Assembly (NCBI GenBank): GCA_016716065.1
Contig: JADJXA010000002.1
Coordinates: 744,001-808,000 of the forward strand
DNA from: Candidatus Leptovillus gracilis
Lineage (GTDB): Bacteria > Chloroflexota > Anaerolineae > Promineifilales > Promineifilaceae
Reading direction: 5' to 3'
Length of the DNA stretch: 64,000 nt
Positions 8,554 to 16,783 of this stretch are shown piece after piece. A model generated the notes under the pieces. That model was not told the origin of the DNA, did not search any database, and worked only from the letters and a program-made list of their open reading frames with translations. The translations under genes were made by a program, and so were the position numbers. The stretch's first letter is position 1. The number at the start of each line of letters is the position of its first letter.

Positions 8554-9102
8554 ATGATAAATTTGTTCTTAAACCAATCGTTTAGCCTGGGAATTGTGGC
8601 CGCTGTGCTGCTAGATGTCTGGACAACCCTGGCATCGGGGGCTTTTGATGGGCTTATTGCCGGGCTGATCGTGGGGGCGATTGTCATTCCCATCATCCAA
8701 ACGCCAGATGCCCTGGGCCGCTCTTTGCTGATTGGTCTGCTGTTGGGCCTGGGCATGGCGGTTTATCAGCTTGTGCGCATCGGCGCAGTGACCGGCGCTT
8801 CGATGGGGGCCATCCTCAATTCCCTGGATGGCGCCAAAGGCACGGTGGTCGGCCAGATGATTTTGCAAGGCATTATCTACACGCTGTACGCCATCCTGGC
8901 CGGCGCGGTGATCGGCGTTGCCCTGACTGTGCCGGAGAAGGCTCTGAAAGGCGCTATTGTTGGCGTGTTGTTTGGTGCGTTGGTCGGCGCAGCTTTTAAA
9001 TGGATTTTGGCCGAACTCGGCTTTGTCTTTAACCCCACGCTGTTCAGGTTCATGACCGGCCTGCTCATCTGGGGCGTTTTGACCGCCATTGTGGGGCGTT
9101 GA
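8554..9102 (+). CDS. Glycine-rich multi-pass membrane protein of unknown function
   Basis: I do not recognise a family. The 182-residue protein is almost wholly hydrophobic, with about five predicted membrane helices and many GxxG/GxxxG packing motifs (for example LIAGLIVGAIVIP and GAIVGVLFGALVGAA). The similar glycine-rich segments suggest an internal duplication. The start is supported by GAGAGG about 10 bases upstream. The gene is monocistronic and convergent with the DUF4129 gene. Confidence 0.7.
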   Translation: MINLFLNQSFSLGIVAAVLLDVWTTLASGAFDGLIAGLIVGAIVIPIIQTPDALGRSLLIGLLLGLGMAVYQLVRIGAVTGASMGAILNSLDGAKGTVVGQMILQGIIYTLYAILAGAVIGVALTVPEKALKGAIVGVLFGALVGAAFKWILAELGFVFNPTLFRFMTGLLIWGVLTAIVGR

Positions 9103-9145
9103 GAGCCTGCCTTTCTAATTCCGAACACGGCTCACCGCTTACTGT

Positions 9146-10837
9146 CTACGGCCTACCGTCTACGGCCCACCGCCCCACGCGGCGGCGAATACTGGCTTTC
9201 ACGCGCTGCCACTGCGCCTTGATGGGGGGGATGTCTGTTTCTGTCACGGGTTGACGGCCGTACTGCGCTTGTAAAAACGCCTCGGTCAGCCCGTCAATAT
9301 CTGGGCTGGCTTCCGGCCACTTCTCTCTCAAGTCCGCGGCATATTCGGATGGTGTTTCGCTTTCTTGCCGCACAACCCCTTCGCGGCCGGCGCGTTTAAC
9401 CGTAGACAGGTAAAAATAGCGCACTTTTTCCCGCGGCGATAGGGCATTGAGGCGCACAAATCGGCTGGCATGTGCGGTTTTGGGCGCTGCGTCGCTCTGG
9501 CGGCGTGTTTGCAGCGTCTGGCGAATGTCATCAACCTGGGATTTAATTCCCTGCCAAAGGGCGCGCCACCAGGCCAGGAAGGCCTGCCACGCCTGACGCG
9601 GCAGCGCCGAGTTTAGCTGCACGTCTCTCTCGCGCAAAAAATAAGAAAAAGCCAGAACGCCCATGACGATAGCCACCGCCCAAAAAGCCGAGGTAAGGAT
9701 CATTGCCAGGATATCTGTTTGCGCCGGGTTGGTTGGCTGGGGCAGCGGCGGTTGAAAGGGTGGCACAGACGGCAGGAGTTCTGGTTCTACCTCAGGGGGT
9801 GTTCTGTTGGGCATCAGGAAGCTGAACAGCATCAGGAAGAGGAAGGAGAGAATTTGGAAAACGGCCGTTACCCCCCACATCACCGCCCATATCAGCCAGC
9901 TTACCAGTCGGCTAAACAGGAATGTTGAACCCAACGGCAAAAAAGCGGCCGCCAATCCAACCGCCAGCAAAATCCAGGCAGTACGCTGCGACCAGATACG
10001 CTCAATCCCCGGACTTTTGACAGCATCGTCCGCCAGCCAGCGCGCCTCCATCATCGCCAGCCGCGCCTGGCTAAACAGCAAAAAACCGGTCAAAAAGTAG
10101 CCTATCAACCCCGCTAACAGGCCAGACGGAAGCTGCAAACGGCCGATCCCTTCGATTAGTGGATTGCGAATCGCGCCGATAGTCGCCATCTCAATAGACA
10201 TCGCCGCGGTGCAAACCAGCAGGATGATTGCGCCCACCAGGAACTGCTGGGCAAAACTGCGTTGCAGTGCCACCCGGTTGGCCGGCATGGGCTGGTTGCC
10301 TTCGCTGCGTTCTGACCGTAGGATGGCGTAATACTGCTGTTCAGCGGTGTCGGGAGCCAGACGAATGAAAATGTTGCTTATCGCCAGTGTGCGCGACCAG
10401 GTGAGAAACGCCGCCACCAACGCCACGATGAAAAAAGCGTCTTCGATCAGCAAGAGCGGATTAAACAACAGCGCTGTCCACCACTGAGCGCTGGGCCAAT
10501 TGCCGGCAATGCCCCAGGCTGCCAGACGCAGCAGCACAAACAGCACCAGCAGTTCGGCGATCCGATAATAGCCATGATTGAGCAGGCGGCGCGCCGGTTG
10601 CAGCAGCCAGATGGTGGTGGTGTACCCTTCCACGGCAAACAGCAGGCAGATGAGCAATATGACCAACCACGGCCGTTCCGCATCAAAACGGCGCACCACA
10701 AACAGAGGCCCGCTGATTAGCGCCAGAGTGTTGATGATGACCAGCGCCGGTTGGACGACGCTTTGCGACCAGGAAAAGGGGACGTTGGTTGGTTGGCTGC
10801 GCATGGCTATGGCTAGTTGGGAAACGGCCGTTGCCAC
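9146..10837 (-). CDS. DUF4129 domain membrane protein, last gene of the MoxR operon
   Basis: The 563-residue protein has about eight to ten predicted membrane helices, then a cytosolic C-terminus with the DUF4129 pattern (Arg-rich LSPREKVRYFYL, then ETPSEYAADLREK and FLQAQYG). DUF4129 proteins are usually encoded after MoxR and DUF58 genes, sometimes with a transglutaminase domain that is absent here. The reading begins at a GTG (10837) that overlaps the DUF58 gene by 25 bases; an ATG at 10804 (residue 12) is an equally plausible start. Its role is unknown beyond this conserved operon. Confidence 0.8.
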   Translation of the reverse strand: MATAVSQLAIAMRSQPTNVPFSWSQSVVQPALVIINTLALISGPLFVVRRFDAERPWLVILLICLLFAVEGYTTTIWLLQPARRLLNHGYYRIAELLVLFVLLRLAAWGIAGNWPSAQWWTALLFNPLLLIEDAFFIVALVAAFLTWSRTLAISNIFIRLAPDTAEQQYYAILRSERSEGNQPMPANRVALQRSFAQQFLVGAIILLVCTAAMSIEMATIGAIRNPLIEGIGRLQLPSGLLAGLIGYFLTGFLLFSQARLAMMEARWLADDAVKSPGIERIWSQRTAWILLAVGLAAAFLPLGSTFLFSRLVSWLIWAVMWGVTAVFQILSFLFLMLFSFLMPNRTPPEVEPELLPSVPPFQPPLPQPTNPAQTDILAMILTSAFWAVAIVMGVLAFSYFLRERDVQLNSALPRQAWQAFLAWWRALWQGIKSQVDDIRQTLQTRRQSDAAPKTAHASRFVRLNALSPREKVRYFYLSTVKRAGREGVVRQESETPSEYAADLREKWPEASPDIDGLTEAFLQAQYGRQPVTETDIPPIKAQWQRVKASIRRRVGRWAVDGRP

Positions 10838-12084
10838 CGCTCCAGGTCTTGTCTTTCCAGGACCTGATACGCGGCAAAACCAAGGCGCCGGGCGCGGTCG
10901 CGTACTTGACCAAACGCATGGTCTGGTTCCACAACCAATAAAATAGGGTTAAACCCGGCGCGCACCAGCCGGTGCAGCGTGTGGCAGGTGGCTTCGTCAC
11001 CGGTGGGTGTAATCGCCAAAATGGTGACGCCCCAGCTTAAATCCAGGCAGGCGGTGGCCGCCCACTGCGCTAACGACACCGTTTGCCCTGCTTCCAGCCG
11101 GGCCAGCCGCTCCAGGATTTTCATCAGATGCGGCCGGCCGGGGCGCGGGGCAATCAGCGGCGGCGTGGCCGGTTGGCCGTTTTGCCCCGGTTGAGCCAGC
11201 AGGAGGCGGCCGCTCTTTTCGTCAAATTCAACCGGGCCGCCTTGTGGTTGGTACAACGGGTCAATGCCATTGCTGATCAACCCGACGGGCTGGCGCAAAT
11301 TGATGAGGTGGGCGGCCAGCGAAGCGGCCACTTCAATGGCCCATTCGGTGGTGTAGGCTCGGTCTTTGCTGACATAATCGCCCAGGTGCAGGTTCAGGAG
11401 GACGGCCGTTTCCAACGAAATAGCCGGTTCAAAGGTTTTTACCAACAAATCGTGTGTGTGGGCGCTGGCTTTCCAGTTAATCTGCCGCAGCGAGTCGCCC
11501 GAACGAAACGGGCGCGTCCCCATAGGCCGGGCCGGGTCGGCAAACAGACGTTGGTGGCTGGCAATGGTTCCAAATGGCAGGCGCGAAGGCAAATTGAGAT
11601 GGCTGAGGCTCCAGATGCGTGGGTAAACGGTCAGAAAATCGGCCGGCAGGCTGCCGGTCTGCTCTGGGAACAGGCCAAACAAGTCGCTGGTTTTCAGGCG
11701 CAGCGGCCCCAGGCGGTAATAACCCCGGCGGCCAGTCCGCACCTGGTACAGCAGTTGGGCCGTTTCGCGGCGGCGCAGCGAAATGACCTGATTGGTAGGC
11801 TGGCGCGCCGTCAGTTCAATTGCTACCGATTCTCGCAGGTGCAGCCAGGGGATGCTCAGGCGATTGGTGTTTTCCACCTCAATAGATACGGCCACTTCTT
11901 CGCCCCAGAAAGCGTGGTCGGTAAATTTGCGCTGCGCCAAAACACCACCAAGAATTCGCGGCGTGTACCAACGGTTCCAGGCATACAGCCCAATGCTGAC
12001 GTAGACGATGTAGAAGATGAAGTCTACGCGCAGCAAAAAGGCGACCAGCAGCAAGATAAAAATCAGTGTGGTAAATTGACCCAT
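10813..12084 (-). CDS. DUF58 (vWA-like) domain protein
   Basis: The protein (423 residues from the ATG at 12084) has two N-terminal membrane helices (about residues 5-40) and a DUF58 domain with the signature FRSGDSLRQINWKASA. DUF58 proteins contain a von Willebrand A-like fold and are thought to be clients or partners of MoxR ATPases. A TTG seven codons upstream is possible, but neither start has a good ribosome site. It is 44 bases after moxR and overlaps the DUF4129 gene, so the three form one operon. Confidence 0.9.
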   Translation of the reverse strand: MGQFTTLIFILLLVAFLLRVDFIFYIVYVSIGLYAWNRWYTPRILGGVLAQRKFTDHAFWGEEVAVSIEVENTNRLSIPWLHLRESVAIELTARQPTNQVISLRRRETAQLLYQVRTGRRGYYRLGPLRLKTSDLFGLFPEQTGSLPADFLTVYPRIWSLSHLNLPSRLPFGTIASHQRLFADPARPMGTRPFRSGDSLRQINWKASAHTHDLLVKTFEPAISLETAVLLNLHLGDYVSKDRAYTTEWAIEVAASLAAHLINLRQPVGLISNGIDPLYQPQGGPVEFDEKSGRLLLAQPGQNGQPATPPLIAPRPGRPHLMKILERLARLEAGQTVSLAQWAATACLDLSWGVTILAITPTGDEATCHTLHRLVRAGFNPILLVVEPDHAFGQVRDRARRLGFAAYQVLERQDLERWQRPFPN

Positions 12085-12128
12085 AGGAGACAGAGAAACG
12101 GTCAATCGTCAATCGTCACGCCTGACGC

Positions 12129-13076
12129 TTATAAATTCCCGATTTCCAGCGGCGTTTCAGTCAAGATATCGGCCAGGATTGTTTCGATTTTTGTGCCGCG
12201 CAGGGCGCTTTCGGGGTGGACGATGCAGCGATGGGCCAGCACGGGGATGACGAGCTTTTTGATGTCGTCGGGTAAAACAAACTCACGGCCGTGCAGCGCC
12301 GCGTATGCCTGGGATGCCCGGTATAGGGCCAGGCTGCCGCGCGGGCTGGCGCCCAGGGACACCGCTTTGTGGCGGCGGGTGGCAAACACCAGGCTGACGA
12401 TATACTGCCGCAGGCTGTCGTCTACGTGAATCTGCCAAACCTGGGACGCTAAATCTGGTAGTTGACGGCCGTCGCGCACGGCTTGAATGGTTTCGATGGG
12501 GTGGACGCCGCCCAGGTTGAGCAGCATCTGGTTTTCAGTGGCCTCGTCCAGGTAGCCCAGGCTCAACTTCATAAAAAAGCGGTCTAGCTGGGCTTCTGGC
12601 AGGGGGAAGGTCCCTTCGTACTCCACCGGATTTTGCGTCGCCATGACAAAAAACGGCCGTTCCAACTCCCGCGTTACCCCATCCACCGTCACCTGCCGCT
12701 CGCCCATCGCTTCCAGCAGCGCCGATTGGGTGCGCGGCGTGGCCCGGTTAATCTCGTCGGCCAGCAAAATGTGGGTGAAGGTCGGGCCGGGGATAAAGGT
12801 AAACGCCTGCTGTTTCTGGTCGAACACCGAAACGCCGGTCACATCGTTGGGCAGCAGGTCGGGGGTGCATTGCAGCCGCTTAAAATCCACCCCCAGGCTG
12901 ATGGCGATGGCCCGCGCCAGCATGGTTTTGCCCACACCGGGCACATCCTCCAGCAAGACGTGACCTTCGCATAACAAAGCAACCAACAGCAGTTCCAGCA
13001 CGTCGCGCTTGCCAATGATCACGCGCTCGACGTTGCCGATTATTTCTTCCGCGAAGCGCTGAATGTCTTGTATCAT
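12129..13076 (-). CDS. MoxR-family AAA+ ATPase
   Basis: MoxR ATPases act as chaperones that help assemble or activate partners with vWA-type domains. This 315-residue protein has Walker A (EDVPGVGKT), Walker B (ILLADEINRA) and sensor (ATQNPVEYEG) motifs and the C-terminal lid typical of the family. I place the start at the ATG 13076, two codons inside the longest reading, because a good promoter (13083-13111) has its -10 box ending six bases before this ATG, the pattern of a leaderless mRNA seen elsewhere in the window. It leads the moxR-DUF58-DUF4129 operon and follows the ubiquitin-like cluster on the same strand after about 120 bases. Confidence 0.94.
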   Translation of the reverse strand: MIQDIQRFAEEIIGNVERVIIGKRDVLELLLVALLCEGHVLLEDVPGVGKTMLARAIAISLGVDFKRLQCTPDLLPNDVTGVSVFDQKQQAFTFIPGPTFTHILLADEINRATPRTQSALLEAMGERQVTVDGVTRELERPFFVMATQNPVEYEGTFPLPEAQLDRFFMKLSLGYLDEATENQMLLNLGGVHPIETIQAVRDGRQLPDLASQVWQIHVDDSLRQYIVSLVFATRRHKAVSLGASPRGSLALYRASQAYAALHGREFVLPDDIKKLVIPVLAHRCIVHPESALRGTKIETILADILTETPLEIGNL

Positions 13077-13082
13077 ACTCAT

Positions 13083-13111
13083 ATCGTATCAGAGTGGTCA
13101 GGGGGCGGCAA
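13083..13111 (-). promoter_or_regulatory. Leaderless promoter of moxR
   Basis: On the minus strand TTGCCG (13106-13111), a 17-base spacer, TACGAT (13083-13088), six bases, then ATG (13076). Transcription would start at or next to the start codon. It suggests the MoxR operon can be transcribed apart from the upstream ubiquitin-like genes. Confidence 0.6.
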
Positions 13112-13165
13112 TACGATTGACGATTGACGATTGGTCCTGAGTTTGCTGAAGGATTGACGATTGGC
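13112..13165. repeat. GATTGACGATTG-type short repeat
   Basis: Two copies of ATTGACGATTG-like sequence lie between moxR and the RING gene. The same family is seen near 12100-12120 and 62810-62857. Confidence 0.6.
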
Positions 13166-13197
13166 AGGGGGCGAGCCGTCGCGTAAGAACATTGGCG

Positions 13198-13680
13198 CTA
13201 TAGAGGCCAGAGCAGAAGCATTTGCGGCAAAATCAGGCCGCCCAGGGGGGCGCGGTAAGACCAGCCCAGCTTTTCCAGCAGAATGTAATCAGCAATGGCC
13301 CACAGGCCAAAGCAGCCAAAGGCCATGATGATGATTGCCAGGGCGATGCTGAGGAGCAGGCAGGTTTGGGCGCAGCCCAGACTGCTGCTGGGCAGCACGC
13401 GCACTTTGGAGCGGGATTCTGGCTCTTCGATGGGGGCGTCTATGACCCGGGGACGATTGGGAGGCGGCAGCGGGGTGGATGGGGATTGTAAACGGCCGTT
13501 GCCCGTGCAGCCAAACGCCGAACATTTATGCCCATTGGCTTCCCAACATTGCGCATGGTGGCGCGCCCCATCTTCCGGGCAGATGACAATCTCGTCACCG
13601 GCGACAAACGTCTCTTTGCACAGCGCACACGGCTGGTCAATAAAGGCGGAGTTTTGGCTAACTTTGAGGGGGCGGATCAT
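13198..13680 (-). CDS. Membrane-anchored RING-type zinc finger protein
   Basis: The 160-residue protein has an N-terminal treble-clef zinc finger with ligands Cys18, Cys21, Cys34, Asp37, His42, Cys45, Cys53 and Cys58, followed by a Pro-rich linker and one strong membrane helix (about 105-131) plus a hydrophobic tail. The spacing from Cys34 to Cys58 equals that of the next RING gene residue for residue, so the two are paralogues; here Asp37 stands where the paralogue has Cys50. RING fingers in ubiquitin-like operons are expected to act as E3 ligases that bind a charged E2; an adaptor role at the membrane is the alternative. It is the last gene of the conjugation cluster. Confidence 0.75.
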   Translation of the reverse strand: MIRPLKVSQNSAFIDQPCALCKETFVAGDEIVICPEDGARHHAQCWEANGHKCSAFGCTGNGRLQSPSTPLPPPNRPRVIDAPIEEPESRSKVRVLPSSSLGCAQTCLLLSIALAIIIMAFGCFGLWAIADYILLEKLGWSYRAPLGGLILPQMLLLWPL

Positions 13681-13738
13681 GGCGGAGGTGTTCCGTGTTC
13701 CGTGTTCCGATTCACGGATAACGGATTACGGTTCCTGT

Positions 13739-14173
13739 TCAGCCAACCTGTATCTGGTCCAACAGCCACTGCCACAGGCGCTGCCAGAAGCCGGGCTGGC
13801 GCATCCGCTCCACTTCGCGGGCTTGCTCGGCTTTGAGGCGTTTGGTTTGCTGGCTGACGGCCGGTCCACGGCCGTTGGCCGAGGGCGCAGGCAGATCGGA
13901 GTAAGTGATGGTGAGGGCGGGGTCGCGGTTACGGCCGTAAACGTAATATTCCGTACATTCGCAGCCCAAAATGGCGCACTTGCCGCCGCTGCGCTCCCAA
14001 CAGGCACGGTGATACAGCGTGCCGCACTTGCTGCACACCACCGGCATCAAAGAACGGTCGCGCACGTTGTTTTCCACCGCGCCGGCGCAGATCGGACAAT
14101 GCAGGCTCAACCGATTGGCTTCGCTGATGTCGTCCGAGGTTATTTCAATCAGGGGTAATTCCTGTTCTGCCAT
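13739..14173 (-). CDS. Soluble RING-type (C4HC3) zinc finger protein, putative E3
   Basis: The protein (144 residues from the ATG at 14173) carries eight zinc ligands in the order Cys26-x2-Cys29, Cys47-x2-Cys50, His55-x2-Cys58, Cys66-x4-Cys71, a complete C4HC3 cross-brace pattern. Before it lies IEITSDDI, a short motif also found in the CAP and scaffold-like proteins of this cluster. After it comes a charged helix and a Trp-rich amphipathic end (FWQRLWQWLLDQI) that could touch membrane. Placed directly after the E2 and JAMM genes, it is best read as the E3-like component. No good ribosome site is visible, so it may depend on coupling to upstream translation. Confidence 0.78.
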   Translation of the reverse strand: MAEQELPLIEITSDDISEANRLSLHCPICAGAVENNVRDRSLMPVVCSKCGTLYHRACWERSGGKCAILGCECTEYYVYGRNRDPALTITYSDLPAPSANGRGPAVSQQTKRLKAEQAREVERMRQPGFWQRLWQWLLDQIQVG

Positions 14174-14313
14174 AGTTTTAGTTTGTTGGTTTGTTGGCTT
14201 GTTTGGTTTGTTTAGAGGTGCCCCAACCAACGAACAAGCTAACCAACCATCCAACCCGTATTATACATCAATCTGGCGGCGTCTCTGGTCGAAATTCTGT
14301 AAGCGTTTATTTA

Positions 14314-14375
14314 CCACGGAGGCGCGGAGAACACGGAGGATTCTTTAAATCTCTGTGTTCTCCGTGCCTTCGTGG
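14314..14375. repeat. Dyad repeat of the CGGAGGCGCGGAG family
   Basis: CCACGGAGGCGCGGAGAAC on one arm pairs with GTTCTCCGTGCCTTCGTGG on the other, forming a long imperfect hairpin in the 234-base gap between the soluble JAMM gene and the soluble RING gene. Related arms occur at 20829-20890 and 45528-45553. Nothing else is evident in that gap. Confidence 0.75.
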
Positions 14376-14407
14376 CGCCCTCCCAGAAAAGTTGTCTGGA
14401 TGAAATT

Positions 14408-15511
14408 TTACCAGGAGCGGGCAGCCCAGGTGGGCCATTCAAACTCCACCGGGCTGACGCGCGTCTTTTGCCGGTCCCAGCAGAAGAAGCCGCTGGTGCG
14501 CGCCTGTGGGTCCAGCACAAAGGCCACGTGCCAGATTTGGGTGAAGAAGTTCTGGTGGATGAATTGGTCCATGCCGGACAAAAAGATGCCAAAGCCGGGA
14601 TGCGTGTGATACCAGCCGACCATCACGGCCGTTTCATCCGGGTAGCGTTCGGCCAGTTTATCGTTCATGTAGCGCCAACTTTCCGGCGTGTAGGTGACGC
14701 TGGCCCCTTGCATGACGGTGTGTTTGGCGATGATGGTGTCAATGACGTGGACGACGTAACGGCCGTCGGGCTGTTTTTCCGGGCGCGGGCCAATCAACAC
14801 GCCCGCTACCTCCCGGTTGGGGCTGCTGAGGGCGTGGGCCTGGGCGGCGCGTAATGCGGATTCGTCGAGCAAAATGTCGGCGGCCATCCAGGTGCGCGAA
14901 CCGATGGGCAGCCTTCGTCCGGCAATTTGCACCCGCGCCCGACTGGGGGCGATCACGGTGGCGTCTGGGCCAGAAACGGCCGTTTCTTCCGGCTCGGCAT
15001 ATACCGGCTCAGAATCGGCCACGCGCACATCTGGCTCCGCTTCGGTTTGGCTGACGGGGGCGACGGCCGTTTCCAGCACAATCTCCGGTTCGGCCTCGCT
15101 GATTTCGGCCGGCGCAGCGTCAGCGGTTTCACCGTGGGTGTCGGCCACAGCGTCAGCCACAACGTCGCCTTCGGCTTCATCTACGGCCGGCAAAATGATG
15201 ACCTGCCGCCGCCACACGTCGGCCAACGAGCGCGTTTGTCCTTTGCGGTCTTGCACGGTCACTTCAATTTCCGCCTTGTCCTGCTCGTCCAATTCCAGCA
15301 AGGTGATGGCTTCGTAAGCGTCCCACACGTCGGCTTCCAGTTCGTCGGCAAAGGCTTGCAGGTCTTGCAAGGTGCAGTCGGCCAGCGTTTTGACACGGCC
15401 GTCTACCGTCACTGTGTCGGGCGGCGTCAGCACCACCGTCACCGAAGCGGTTTGGCCCGATTCCGGGACTTTAATGGTAATGATTGCGGCGTAAACAGGT
15501 TCGTCGGTCAT
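14408..15511 (-). CDS. Soluble JAMM/MPN metalloprotease (deubiquitinase-like)
   Basis: The 367-residue protein has an N-terminal alpha/beta domain (about 1-105) of unknown family, an acidic Ala/Glu-rich linker (about 110-190) and a C-terminal JAB/MPN domain (about 212-350). The zinc motif is complete: Glu234 in EVAGVLIG, His302-x-His304-Pro, Ser312 and Asp315 (HTHPGFGIFLSGMD). In bacterial ubiquitin-like operons such enzymes cleave the modifier from its targets or trim its precursor. The modifier here already ends in Gly, so deconjugation is the likelier job. It has no signal peptide or membrane helix. It is separated by a hairpin (15523-15555) from the upstream membrane JAMM gene. Confidence 0.9.
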   Translation of the reverse strand: MTDEPVYAAIITIKVPESGQTASVTVVLTPPDTVTVDGRVKTLADCTLQDLQAFADELEADVWDAYEAITLLELDEQDKAEIEVTVQDRKGQTRSLADVWRRQVIILPAVDEAEGDVVADAVADTHGETADAAPAEISEAEPEIVLETAVAPVSQTEAEPDVRVADSEPVYAEPEETAVSGPDATVIAPSRARVQIAGRRLPIGSRTWMAADILLDESALRAAQAHALSSPNREVAGVLIGPRPEKQPDGRYVVHVIDTIIAKHTVMQGASVTYTPESWRYMNDKLAERYPDETAVMVGWYHTHPGFGIFLSGMDQFIHQNFFTQIWHVAFVLDPQARTSGFFCWDRQKTRVSPVEFEWPTWAARSW

Positions 15512-15522
15512 GAGTTTTAGCG

Positions 15523-15555
15523 AGACCTGACAGGTTTCTGAAACCTATCAGGTCT
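15523..15555. terminator. Hairpin between the two JAMM genes
   Basis: 15523-15537 pairs with 15541-15555 with one mismatch around the loop CTG. There is no T-run, so processing or partial attenuation is as likely as termination. The same GACAGGTTT hairpin family recurs at 35304-35341. Confidence 0.6.
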
Positions 15556-15559
15556 GAAT

Positions 15560-16783
15560 TTACGGAATTAGCTCGATTTGCAATTCGCATAGGTCGGTGT
15601 TTGCCAGGCGGATGTTGTTGGGGTCAACGGCCGTCAGCCGCAGTTCATACCCACCGGGCGCGTAAGTAGTGGTATCCCAGCGGGCCAGCGTGCCCAGGGT
15701 GGTGTCCCGGTTCAGGGTACGCAGCGGAACCCAGTTTTCAGCGCCGGACGGCCGTGCTTCCACGCGATACCGGTCGGCGTTGGGGTGGCTGGCCGTGCCT
15801 ATCACCTCAATCGTCGCCCCGGTCTGGTAGCGCTGTCCGGTTAGCGGCGACAAGATGCGCAGGCGGGCGTCCGGGCAGGCGGCGGCGTTGCTGGCCGCCA
15901 GGGATTCATCGGCCAGCATCAGCACCACGTTTTCCAGGCGGTTGACCTGTTGGCTTAGCGGCAGCACCCAGCCAACGAGCAAAAAAAAGCTCAGGAGCAG
16001 CCCCAGGCTGCCGACAATCAGGCCAATTCCGGGGTTGAACGATGGGTTGACGCTGCGCGGCGCGTAGACGGTGGTTGGTTCCGGGCCGGCTGGGGCGCGC
16101 CGCGCCAATTCTGCCTCGCTGGTGTCTTTCCACACCGAGGTGCGCACCACCCGCCAACGGGCATAGGGCGTCGTCTGGCTGTCCAATAGTTCATAAAAGC
16201 CGGGGAAGGGGACTAGTTCGCCCGTGTCCCAACCGAAAAAACAGGCTTCGTCGTGGCCGGGGTCTACTACCAGGCCCACATGCCAGGGCAGCGTAAAGGC
16301 GGCCGAATGCACCACCACATCGTCGCCGGAGTAAAACACGCCCAGGTAGGGGTGGGTATGAAACCAGCCGACGATTTCCAGGTTGGGGTATTTTTGCTCC
16401 CGATCCTGGTGGAGTTGGCGCCAGGTGTCGGCGGTGAAGGTGAAATGCACCGGCCCATGGTCGGCGCTGACGACGGGCAGGGCGGCCTGGATTTCGACAA
16501 AGACCTGGCCCTGAAACTGGTAGGCGCGCCCTAACAGCGCGCCGCCTAATTCGGTATACAGGTTGGAACGGCCGTGACTGTCTATCTGTTGCAGCGCCGC
16601 CTGGCTGACGATGATTTGCACCTGCGCCGGGCCGGGTGTACGGCCGTGTAAATAGCCCTTCTCATCCAGGTTGGGCGGCTGTTTGCTGCCTAATTGGCCC
16701 AGTTCCGGCGCGAGCGGTTTGGCGTCGTTGGTGGTTGGTGCGGGGGGAACGGCCGTTTTAGAGGATGTTGATGCCGAAGTCAT
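15560..16783 (-). CDS. Membrane-anchored JAMM/MPN metalloprotease with C-terminal Ig-like domain
   Basis: The protein (407 residues from the ATG at 16783) has a disordered N-terminus, a JAB/MPN domain (about 45-215), a single membrane helix (about 252-276), and an extracytoplasmic beta-sandwich-like domain (about 305-407). The JAMM motif is complete: Glu78 in ELGGALLG, His142-x-His144-Pro, Ser152 and Asp155 (HTHPYLGVFYSGDD). With no signal peptide, the protease should face the cytosol and the Ig-like tail the outside. It thus could remove the modifier at the membrane in response to an outside signal; this is inference. Its start lies inside the end of the E2 gene (26-base overlap), with GGAG 9 bases upstream. 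Confidence 0.88.
   Translation of the reverse strand: MTSASTSSKTAVPPAPTTNDAKPLAPELGQLGSKQPPNLDEKGYLHGRTPGPAQVQIIVSQAALQQIDSHGRSNLYTELGGALLGRAYQFQGQVFVEIQAALPVVSADHGPVHFTFTADTWRQLHQDREQKYPNLEIVGWFHTHPYLGVFYSGDDVVVHSAAFTLPWHVGLVVDPGHDEACFFGWDTGELVPFPGFYELLDSQTTPYARWRVVRTSVWKDTSEAELARRAPAGPEPTTVYAPRSVNPSFNPGIGLIVGSLGLLLSFFLLVGWVLPLSQQVNRLENVVLMLADESLAASNAAACPDARLRILSPLTGQRYQTGATIEVIGTASHPNADRYRVEARPSGAENWVPLRTLNRDTTLGTLARWDTTTYAPGGYELRLTAVDPNNIRLANTDLCELQIELIP

Noticed and set aside
11083..12429. Long open frame (448 codons) on the plus strand
   Set aside because: It lies fully opposite the DUF58 and MoxR genes, has low-complexity composition and matches no family; it is a shadow of GC-rich coding sequence.
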